Positions 35,721-43,038 of a stretch of DNA of 64,000 bases are shown in pieces. The stretch is from Tenacibaculum sp. M341 (GTDB taxonomy: Bacteria; Bacteroidota; Bacteroidia; Flavobacteriales; Flavobacteriaceae): contig NZ_SJXJ01000011.1 in assembly GCF_004337695.1 (NCBI RefSeq), positions 62,001 to 126,000 of the forward strand. The letters are read 5' to 3'. Both the position numbers and the translations under genes were made by a program. How positions within the stretch are numbered: the first letter of the stretch is position 1; the number at the start of each line of letters is the position of its first letter. Under the pieces are notes generated by a model. That model worked only from the letters and a program-made list of their open reading frames with translations, did not search any database and was not told the origin of the DNA.

Positions 35721-38700
35721 TTAAAAGTTTAGAGAAAATCCAAAAATAGCACGAGCAGCTGTTGGATAATATCCTCTATCTACACCTATATCGTTAAATC
35801 CAAAGTTTCCAATTTCAGGATCAAGACCTTTATAATCAGTAAAGGTAAAAAAGTCATCTAAAGATAAGTAAAATCTTAGACTTTTAACATTCAAACTACT
35901 AACAGCACTCTCTGGTAAAGTATACCCTAATTGAATTTGCTTAATTCTCATATAAGATCCATCTTCAACTACTAAATCAGTATCATATGAAGCAAGTACT
36001 GGGTCACCTGCTGCAGGAAATTTAGCTACATCACCTGGATTCACCCATCTTTCTGTGAAAAAATGCAATGGTTTGTTACTTACTTGTCTTGATGGTTGAT
36101 GGTATGTAGCGATGATATCATTACCTACAGTACCTTGGAACTGTAAGTTAAAATCAAAATTCTTGTATCCTAATTTCACATTACCTCCATATAAAATATC
36201 TGGATGCGGTGTACCTATAAACGTTTTATCTGCATTATTGATAACTCCATCATCATTGGTATCTACTCTAATCACCTCTCCATTTGCAGGATCTATACCT
36301 GCTGTTCTATACCCATAAAAATACCATGCTGGTAAACCTTCTGTAAATCTTGTTATTCCGTCAGGATTTTGAGGTGCACTTGCTCCTTGTAAAGAGGTTC
36401 CTTCTGGTAAAAATTTAATCTCAGTAACCTCATTATCTAGTGTAGATAAGTTAGCATTTATTTGGTACGTAAAACCACTACTCGTTTCATCAGAATATCC
36501 TACTTCAAATTCTAAACCACTATTTTCTATAGTCCCTGCATTAAATTCATTCGAATTAAATCCAGCAGAACCTGGAGTAATTAAGCTACCATCATTAATT
36601 ATTAAATCTTTGGTAGTTTTCTTATAATAATCTGCAGAAAAATTGAACTTATTATTAAATGCACGTCCATCTAAACCGAAACCTAATTGTTCAGATGTTT
36701 CCCAAACTAAATTTTGATTGGCAAAACCAGTTATTTGCGCACCTGTACTTCCTAAATAATTCAACCCTAAACCTCCAACTTGATTTGTAATTGCAATAAT
36801 ATCTGAATTACCATTTAAGTTATTTTTACTACCATTTTGTCCCCAACTACCTCTAACTTTAAAGTAGTTTAAAAACATGTCTGCATTCCAAAAATCTTCT
36901 TTTGAAACTACCCATCCAGCAGAAAATGAAGGAAAAGTTGCTGTTCTATTATTAGAAGGGAACTTATCCGATCTATCACGTCTTACGGTAGCTTCTAAAA
37001 GATACTTCTCTTTATAATCGTAAGAAAATCTTCCATACATAGACACTAAATTATCTTTAAAAGCAATAGTTTCTGGTGAAGTTGTATCAAAAACAAATGC
37101 AGGATTATTTACGTCAAATCCTGAGAAATCTTCTACTGAAGAAGAAAAATTCCTAGTAATGTAAGCAGGAACTCTACTTTGCTCAGCTGAATATCCTAAT
37201 AATACTTTAAAATTATGATCGTTTATCGATTTTTCATAAGAAGCAAAATTTTCCCATAACCATCTAGTAAAATTAATCTTAGCATCAGTAATCGTGTAAG
37301 AAGTTCTTGCTGCTTCTACACTTACGTAATACGGATTGTTGTTTTGTTGATTAAAAAATTGATTTTGTTCATATCCGTATCTTGAAGTAAAACTTAATCC
37401 TTCTAAAATATTAAACTTTAAATATGCTGTAGTTAAAAACTGATCGTTTTCATTTCTATTCTCTTGAATTGCATTAGCATATGCTACTGGATTAATAACC
37501 TCTCCAGTTGAGTATGTAGGATATCCATACACATTACCATCTTTATCTCTTAAAACTGGCACTCCATTATTCGCTGATCTATCGAATACACTAGAAGGCA
37601 CTCCGTTTGTATAAGTAACAGGCGTTAATGGATCTATGATTAACATATTTTGAAGAACTCCTCTAGTATCACTATTTTCTGGAATTCCTTTTCTATCAAT
37701 AAACGAAGTGTTAGAATTGATTCCTACTTCTAACCAATCAGTAATTTCACTTTTAATATTAAATCTAAATGTATTTCTTTTAAAAGTGGAATTATCTCCT
37801 ACAACAATACCATCTTGATTTGTATGTGATGCAGAAAAATAATATGAAGTACTTTTTGTAGCACCTGATAAACTTAAATCATAACGTTGCATAAAAGCAG
37901 AGTCAAATGTTTCATCAAGCCAATTAGTATCTATTCCATTATCTACAACAAAAGCCTGATTACCTTCTTGCATATACGTAACAAATTGAGATGCATTCAT
38001 TAACTGCATATCTGTGTTTACGAATTGAACACCTAATTGAGAGTTAAAACTTACTTGCAAATCACCTACTCTACCTTTTTTTGTAGTAATAATAACTACC
38101 CCGTTTGCTCCTTCTGTACCATAGATAGCTGCTGATGCCGCATCTTTTAAAATTTCCATGTTTGCAATATCAGATGGTGCAATATTATCAATTGTAGACA
38201 CTTTCATTCCATCTACAATAAATAAAGGCTCTGAATTACCACTTGAACCTGTACCTCTAATTCTAATTCTTGCTCCTGAACCTGGTGATCCTGAAGAAGA
38301 TGAAACGGTAACCCCAGAAGTACGACCTTGTAATACTTGTTCAACTCTTTGATTAGAAACACTCTTAATTTCTTTGCTATCAATACTAGAAATTGCTCCT
38401 GTTACTAAACTTTTCTTTTTGGTACCGTACCCTATTACTACTACCTCATCTAAGGTACTAGAATCTTCTACTAATGTAACATTAATTGTACTTCTACCAT
38501 TAACGGGTTCTTCTTTAGTTTTATATCCAATAAAACTAAACACTAATATGTCGTTAGGCTTTACATCTGTTAATGAATAATTACCACCAAAATCGGTCTC
38601 AACTCCACGAGAAGTACCTTTGATAACAACATTAACTCCAGGCAGTTCTCCTGACGCATCAGAAACTACTCCTTTAACCGTTTGAGCACTCGCTGAGAAC

Positions 38701-38753
38701 GATAACGATAAAGTACATACTAGCAAAAAAAATGTAAGAATATTTTTTTTCAT
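35721..38753 (-). CDS. SusC/RagA-family TonB-dependent outer-membrane transporter
   Basis: A 1010-residue outer-membrane protein. A signal peptide (1-23, ending SASAQ) is followed by a carboxypeptidase-like domain (~24-100), a Ton-box-like stretch LDEVVVIGYGT (~103-113), a plug (~115-225, with RIRIRGTGSSGNSEPLFIVD and ANGVVIITTKKG) and a 22-strand barrel. It imports oligosaccharides with energy from TonB-ExbBD. It leads the minus-strand run and is divergent from an AraC regulator, the usual control of such loci. It is the intact counterpart of the plug-less protein at 43039, and its plug is a close match to the one embedded in the macroglobulin-like protein at 45850. Confidence 0.95.
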   Translation of the reverse strand: MKKNILTFFLLVCTLSLSFSASAQTVKGVVSDASGELPGVNVVIKGTSRGVETDFGGNYSLTDVKPNDILVFSFIGYKTKEEPVNGRSTINVTLVEDSSTLDEVVVIGYGTKKKSLVTGAISSIDSKEIKSVSNQRVEQVLQGRTSGVTVSSSSGSPGSGARIRIRGTGSSGNSEPLFIVDGMKVSTIDNIAPSDIANMEILKDAASAAIYGTEGANGVVIITTKKGRVGDLQVSFNSQLGVQFVNTDMQLMNASQFVTYMQEGNQAFVVDNGIDTNWLDETFDSAFMQRYDLSLSGATKSTSYYFSASHTNQDGIVVGDNSTFKRNTFRFNIKSEITDWLEVGINSNTSFIDRKGIPENSDTRGVLQNMLIIDPLTPVTYTNGVPSSVFDRSANNGVPVLRDKDGNVYGYPTYSTGEVINPVAYANAIQENRNENDQFLTTAYLKFNILEGLSFTSRYGYEQNQFFNQQNNNPYYVSVEAARTSYTITDAKINFTRWLWENFASYEKSINDHNFKVLLGYSAEQSRVPAYITRNFSSSVEDFSGFDVNNPAFVFDTTSPETIAFKDNLVSMYGRFSYDYKEKYLLEATVRRDRSDKFPSNNRTATFPSFSAGWVVSKEDFWNADMFLNYFKVRGSWGQNGSKNNLNGNSDIIAITNQVGGLGLNYLGSTGAQITGFANQNLVWETSEQLGFGLDGRAFNNKFNFSADYYKKTTKDLIINDGSLITPGSAGFNSNEFNAGTIENSGLEFEVGYSDETSSGFTYQINANLSTLDNEVTEIKFLPEGTSLQGASAPQNPDGITRFTEGLPAWYFYGYRTAGIDPANGEVIRVDTNDDGVINNADKTFIGTPHPDILYGGNVKLGYKNFDFNLQFQGTVGNDIIATYHQPSRQVSNKPLHFFTERWVNPGDVAKFPAAGDPVLASYDTDLVVEDGSYMRIKQIQLGYTLPESAVSSLNVKSLRFYLSLDDFFTFTDYKGLDPEIGNFGFNDIGVDRGYYPTAARAIFGFSLNF

Positions 38754-38956
38754 GTTTTAATAATTAATTTGGTCTTTTTTTGTTATAAGAGTAAAATTAC
38801 AACACTAAAATTATCATAATTTTAAAAATAGATGAACACTTACTTCACAAAAAAAATTGTTTCATACAAAAATAGAGTCAATATTAACTTATTATTAATA
38901 TAATTTCGTCAATCATTAATAATTTTTTAATATTGTTTTGTCAAAAAACAACCAAA

Positions 38957-39829
38957 ATGAACAAAAAAATACATCGAGAGATAACTCAATTGTCTCCAAC
39001 AGATAGTTTTTTAGTCTACTACAGAGTTAAAGATGACTTCGATTTCCCTATACATTTTCACCCTGAATACGAATTGAATTTTATACATAAAGGGTCAGGT
39101 GTTAGAAGAGTGATTGGAGATCATATTGGAGAAATTAACGATTATGAACTTGTATTGGTAGGACCTAATTTACCTCACTGCTGGGAGCTTCATAATTGTA
39201 CCGGTAAAGACATACATGAAATCACTATACATATACATCAAGACCTATTAGATGAAAAGCTTCTTTCTCGCAGAGTTTTTAAATCTATTAGAGATATGTT
39301 GAACAGATCTATTCATGGAATTGCTTTCTCTGAGAAAACAATAAAAGAAATGATGCCAAGACTTTTTGAGTTACCTAAAACATCTGGTATTGACTACTTT
39401 CTGGAATTTATATCAATCTTACACGACCTTTCTATCTCAAGAAATCAAAAGCTTTTATCTACTTCTTTCTCTAACTACAATAACTTTGAAAACAGTGATA
39501 AAATAAAGAAAGTATACGAGTATATTCAGAATAACTTTCAACGAAAAATATCATTAGATGAGATTTCTGAACTAGTAAATATGACTCCTGTGTCATTTAA
39601 TAGATTTATTAAGAAGAGAACTGGAAAAACTTTCGTATCTTACATAAATAGTACTCGAATTAGCCATGCTAGTAAGTTTTTACTTGAAACTGATTTAAGC
39701 ATTGGAGAAATAGCCTACAAGTGCGGTTTTAATAACCTTGCAAACTTTAATAGAATGTTTAAAAAATTAAAGAATAATACGCCTAGTGAATTTAGAACAG
39801 AATTTAACGGAATTCAAAAAACACTGTAG
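38957..39829 (+). CDS. AraC-family regulator of the SusCD locus
   Basis: A 290-residue regulator with an N-terminal cupin domain (HFHPEYELNFIHKGSG, about residues 30-110) and two helix-turn-helix motifs in the last 100 residues (ISLDEISELVNMTPVSFNRF and SIGEIAYKCGFNNLANFNRM). A TTG at 38933 is an alternative start; ATG at 38957 gives a normal N-terminus (MNKKIHREITQLSP). It is divergent from susC with about 200 bp between, and upstream of a GH3 gene on its own strand. It probably senses the released sugar and switches on the locus. Cupin-AraC proteins of this kind are common beside sugar genes in Flavobacteriia. Confidence 0.9.
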   Translation: MNKKIHREITQLSPTDSFLVYYRVKDDFDFPIHFHPEYELNFIHKGSGVRRVIGDHIGEINDYELVLVGPNLPHCWELHNCTGKDIHEITIHIHQDLLDEKLLSRRVFKSIRDMLNRSIHGIAFSEKTIKEMMPRLFELPKTSGIDYFLEFISILHDLSISRNQKLLSTSFSNYNNFENSDKIKKVYEYIQNNFQRKISLDEISELVNMTPVSFNRFIKKRTGKTFVSYINSTRISHASKFLLETDLSIGEIAYKCGFNNLANFNRMFKKLKNNTPSEFRTEFNGIQKTL

Positions 39830-39927
39830 TACGAATTAATCATTTTAAAGACAAAAATTAACCTTAGAAACAAAAAAAATACCAATTTTTGATTATTTTG
39901 AACGCATCTTTTATACCTCGTCTATCA

Positions 39928-39935
39928 TAATTTTG
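39928..39935 (+). promoter_or_regulatory. Candidate -7 promoter element (TAATTTTG) of the second GH3 gene
   Basis: TAATTTTG fits the Bacteroidota -7 consensus TAnnTTTG and lies 37 bp before the ATG at 39973. A matching -33 TTTG is not found at the ideal distance, so the call is tentative. Confidence 0.35.
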
Positions 39936-39972
39936 TATCACTTGTTTCAAAAATAAACAAACAAACAACACC

Positions 39973-42273
39973 ATGAATTATAAAACAAAGCAAGTTATTA
40001 CTGTATGCGGTATCGTTCTGTTTCTTTTTGGATGCTCAAGTGATCAAAAGAACAAATCAATGATAGATACTAAAAACGCCACCGTAAATGAGAAGGTAAC
40101 ATCACTTCTTTCTAAAATGACTATTGAAGAAAAAGTTGGTCAAATGAATCAATACAATGGTTTTTGGGATGTTACTGGTCCTGTTCCTGAAGAAGGAAAC
40201 GCTAAAACAAAATACGAACACCTTAGAAAAGGTTGGGTAGGTTCTATGTTGAATGTTAGAGGTACTGAAAACGTTAGAGCTGTTCAAAAAATTGCCGTTG
40301 AAGAAACCAGATTAGGAATTCCCTTAATTATAGGATTCGATGTGATACACGGATATAAAACTTTAAGTCCTATTCCACTAGCTGAATCTGCCAGTTGGGA
40401 TTTAGAAGCCATTGAATGTTCTGCTCGTGTAGCTGGTACTGAAGCTGCTGCTTCTGGTATTAACTGGACATTTGCTCCGATGGTTGATATTTCAAGAGAT
40501 GCTAGATGGGGAAGAGTTATGGAAGGTGCTGGTGAAGACCCTTATTTAGGTTCAAAAATTGCAAAAGCAAGAGTAAAAGGTTTTCAAGGAGATGATTTAT
40601 CAAAAAATAATACGATTGCTGCTTGTGCTAAGCATTTTGCAGCCTATGGTTTTTCTGAATCAGGAAAGGAATATAACTCTGTAGATATTGGTACTTCAAC
40701 TTTATACAATACAGTACTACCTCCTTTTAAAGCTGCTGTTGATGGCGGTGTTAGAACTATCATGAATTCTTTTAATGAATTAAACGGAGTACCTGTTACT
40801 GCTAGTAAATTTTTACAAAGAGACATTTTAAAAGATAAATGGAACTTTGACGGTTTTGTTATTTCTGATTGGGCTTCTATTAATGAAATTATTATTTGGG
40901 GACATGCAAAAGACAAAAAAGAAGCTGCTAAATTAGCTTCAATTGCTGGTTCTGATATGGACATGGAAGGTTATGTATACATTAGAGAATTGGCTAACTT
41001 AGTTAAAGAAGGCGTTGTTAAAGAATCTATTTTAGATGATGCTGTTAGACGAATTTTAACTGTAAAATTTGAATTAGGTTTATTTGATGATCCATATAGA
41101 TATTGTGATCCTGAAAACGAGAAGAAAAGTATTGGTAACAAAGAGCACATGGATGCTGTATTAGATGTTGCTAAAAAATCAATTGTACTTCTTAAAAACG
41201 AAAATAACTTATTACCTCTAAAGAAAAAAGGTCAAAAAATAGCTTTAATTGGTCCTTTAGCAGATGATAATAATAGTCCGCTTGGTAGCTGGAGATTAGG
41301 ATCTGATGACAATACTGCTGTTTCTGTTTTAGAGGGTATGAAAAACTACAAAGAAAACACCTTAGTATTTGAAAAAGGCCTTGACTTATTTACTGGAGAT
41401 GTTGCTTTTACCCAACAAGTAAACGTAAACACTACTGATGACTCTAAAATTAGTAAAGCTGTTGCTGCAGCAAAAAGTGCTGACGTAGTGGTGATGGTTT
41501 TAGGTGAACACGGATTTCAGAGTGGTGAAGGAAGAAGTAGAACTAAATTAGACTTACCTGGTTTACAACAAGAACTTTTGGAGGCTGTTTATAAAGCAAA
41601 CAAAAATGTAGTTTTAGTACTTAATAATGGTCGTCCTTTAGCTATTGAATGGGCTGATGAAAATATTCCTGCTATTGTAGAAGCATGGCAATTAGGTACA
41701 CAATCTGGAAATGCTATTGCTGAAGTTTTATACGGAGATTACAATCCGAGTGGTAAACTTCCAATGAGTTTTCCTAGAAATGTAGGACAGGTTCCTATTT
41801 ATTATAATTATAAAAATACTGGACGCCCAAATACAGAACAACATGTATTTTGGTCGCACTATATAGATTCAGAAAAAACACCTTTATATCCGTTCGGGTA
41901 CGGTTTAAGCTACACTACTTTCGAGTACAGTAACTTAACTATTAAAGGAGGTGAAACTTTTTCTGTAAATGATACTATTACCGTTACTGTAGATCTTAAA
42001 AACACAGGAGATGTTGATGGTAAAGAGGTTGCTCAACTATACATTAGAGATTTAGTAGGTAGCGTAACAAGACCTGTTAGAGAACTAAAAGGTTTTGAAT
42101 TGGTTCCTCTTAAAGCTGGTGAAAGTAAAACTCTTGAGTTTACGCTTTCTAAAAACGAGTTAGGTTTTTACGATAATGATGGTAATTTTATGGTAGAAGC
42201 TGGTGATTTTAAAGTTTTTGTTGGTGGAAGTTCTACCACTAAACTTGAAAAAAGTTTTGAATTAAAAAACTAA
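39973..42273 (+). CDS. Glycoside hydrolase family 3 beta-glucosidase, lipoprotein
   Basis: A 766-residue BglX-like lipoprotein (lipobox LFLFGC, C21). The nucleophile is D299 in FDGFVISDWASI; the candidate acid/base Glu is in GFQSGEGRSRTKLDLPG. A fibronectin-III-like domain ends the protein. It resembles the GH3 at 27370 in layout (KMTIEEKVGQMN, ARWGR) but is clearly diverged. It should remove terminal beta-linked glucose in the periplasm or at the surface. It stands alone on the plus strand behind the AraC regulator (143 bp gap with a possible promoter) and is closed by a strong terminator. Confidence 0.93.
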   Translation: MNYKTKQVITVCGIVLFLFGCSSDQKNKSMIDTKNATVNEKVTSLLSKMTIEEKVGQMNQYNGFWDVTGPVPEEGNAKTKYEHLRKGWVGSMLNVRGTENVRAVQKIAVEETRLGIPLIIGFDVIHGYKTLSPIPLAESASWDLEAIECSARVAGTEAAASGINWTFAPMVDISRDARWGRVMEGAGEDPYLGSKIAKARVKGFQGDDLSKNNTIAACAKHFAAYGFSESGKEYNSVDIGTSTLYNTVLPPFKAAVDGGVRTIMNSFNELNGVPVTASKFLQRDILKDKWNFDGFVISDWASINEIIIWGHAKDKKEAAKLASIAGSDMDMEGYVYIRELANLVKEGVVKESILDDAVRRILTVKFELGLFDDPYRYCDPENEKKSIGNKEHMDAVLDVAKKSIVLLKNENNLLPLKKKGQKIALIGPLADDNNSPLGSWRLGSDDNTAVSVLEGMKNYKENTLVFEKGLDLFTGDVAFTQQVNVNTTDDSKISKAVAAAKSADVVVMVLGEHGFQSGEGRSRTKLDLPGLQQELLEAVYKANKNVVLVLNNGRPLAIEWADENIPAIVEAWQLGTQSGNAIAEVLYGDYNPSGKLPMSFPRNVGQVPIYYNYKNTGRPNTEQHVFWSHYIDSEKTPLYPFGYGLSYTTFEYSNLTIKGGETFSVNDTITVTVDLKNTGDVDGKEVAQLYIRDLVGSVTRPVRELKGFELVPLKAGESKTLEFTLSKNELGFYDNDGNFMVEAGDFKVFVGGSSTTKLEKSFELKN

Positions 42274-42327
42274 TAAAGGGCTTATAACTCTTAATTGGTC
42301 ATAATCTAATTTTATATAGTTTTCCAA

Positions 42328-42354
42328 AAAACACTCTTTAGAAAAGAGTGTTTT
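42328..42354 (+). terminator. Terminator after the second GH3 gene
   Basis: An 11-bp perfect stem, AAAACACTCTT (42328-42338) and AAGAGTGTTTT (42344-42354), with a 5-base loop is followed by further T residues. It lies about 55 bp past the stop codon. Confidence 0.85.
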
Positions 42355-42430
42355 TTTTGTTTGAATAACGGGGCGTAAAAAGAATGGTTTACTTCAATTG
42401 TCGCTATGTATAGAATCTACTCCATCCCAA

Positions 42431-42470
42431 AACGTCTTTGCGAGCGAAACGCAGTGGAGCGAAGAAATCT
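42431..42470. repeat. REP-like repeat, copy 1
   Basis: This 40-bp element begins AACGTCTTTGCGAGCGAAAC and continues GCAGTGGAGCGAAGAAATCT. It is GC-rich against its surroundings and contains internal GCGAGC/GAAGCG-like symmetry. Copy 2 (42567-42606) is the same in 38 of 40 positions. Elements of this look are scattered between genes in marine flavobacteria; that statement is from general knowledge. Confidence 0.75.
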
Positions 42471-42566
42471 TTAACTTTTAAAACTTGAAATAGAATTGCT
42501 AACTAACAAAAAACGGATTGCTTTACTTAGATTATTACTCAATTCCTTATCGTGATGACATTTCTG

Positions 42567-42606
42567 AACGTCTTTGCGAGCGAAACGCAGTGAAGCGAAG
42601 TAATCT
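42567..42606. repeat. REP-like repeat, copy 2
   Basis: A direct repeat of the element at 42431-42470 with two substitutions (G to A in GTGGAGC, and A to T before AATCT). The spacing between copies is 96 bp. No open reading frame or target-site duplication suggests an autonomous element. Confidence 0.75.
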
Positions 42607-42762
42607 GCTAATTCTATTATACTTTACCTCTACTCATTTCTATCATCTTTTTAAAAACATAGACAGTAAACTCGTGCTTTTTTAAAAAAAATGAATTTTT
42701 AATTAGTTTAATTGTAAGATTAATAATTTAACACGACTGTTGTAATACATTATTTGAATTAA

Positions 42763-42804
42763 AGAAAAGAAGTTGAACCTGAGGGGGGGGGATTCTTCTT
42801 TTCT
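42763..42804. promoter_or_regulatory. Hairpin with G9 tract in the loop
   Basis: A perfect 10-bp stem, AGAAAAGAAG (42763-42772) and CTTCTTTTCT (42795-42804), encloses a 22-base loop containing nine consecutive G (42783-42791). The tract is striking in ~31% GC DNA. It lies about 230 bp before the barrel gene at 43039, so it could be a leader structure, a slippery site altering expression, or a terminator for an unseen transcript. Confidence 0.5.
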
Positions 42805-43006
42805 GTTTCGAACTCTACTCTCTCTTTATAATCACCTATTAATAAAGACTATGTTAGTTTTTTAATGCATGATATTTTTTTACATGTACTAGTAGTTATT
42901 AAATAATATGTATACCTAATTTTACAAATAAAAACTACTTCCTTGCTTTTACTCACTCAAAAACAACCTTTACTCATTCTTTCTTTATCTTGTTAAAAAG
43001 TGTTAA

Positions 43007-43014
43007 TACATTTG
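43007..43014 (+). promoter_or_regulatory. Candidate -7 promoter element (TACATTTG) of the barrel-macroglobulin operon
   Basis: TACATTTG fits the Bacteroidota -7 consensus TAnnTTTG exactly and ends 24 bp before the ATG at 43039, leaving a short leader. A TTG sits upstream at 42990-42992, but closer than the usual -33 spacing. If this promoter is right, the G9 hairpin lies upstream of the transcript. Confidence 0.4.
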
Positions 43015-43038
43015 AATACAGATTAAAGTTAAAAAAGC

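Larger units (their letters stand above)
42355..43038. other. 684-bp gene-free region with repeats, G-tract hairpin and promoter
   Basis: No plausible gene was found on either strand. The stretch holds two copies of a 40-bp REP-like repeat, a degraded inverted relative between them (GGATTGCTTTACTTAG near 42515, and TATCGTGATGAC near 42549), a hairpin whose loop contains nine G residues, and a candidate promoter in front of the barrel gene at 43039. It divides the sugar locus from the barrel-macroglobulin operon. Confidence 0.7.

Noticed and set aside
42431-42606. Two repeats considered as a CRISPR array
   Set aside because: There are only two copies, spaced 96 bp apart, without regular spacers or cas genes nearby.
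42783-42791. G9 tract as a simple sequencing or assembly error
   Set aside because: Not excluded, but it lies exactly within a perfect hairpin loop in a non-coding region, so it is reported as a finding with a check by read counts.
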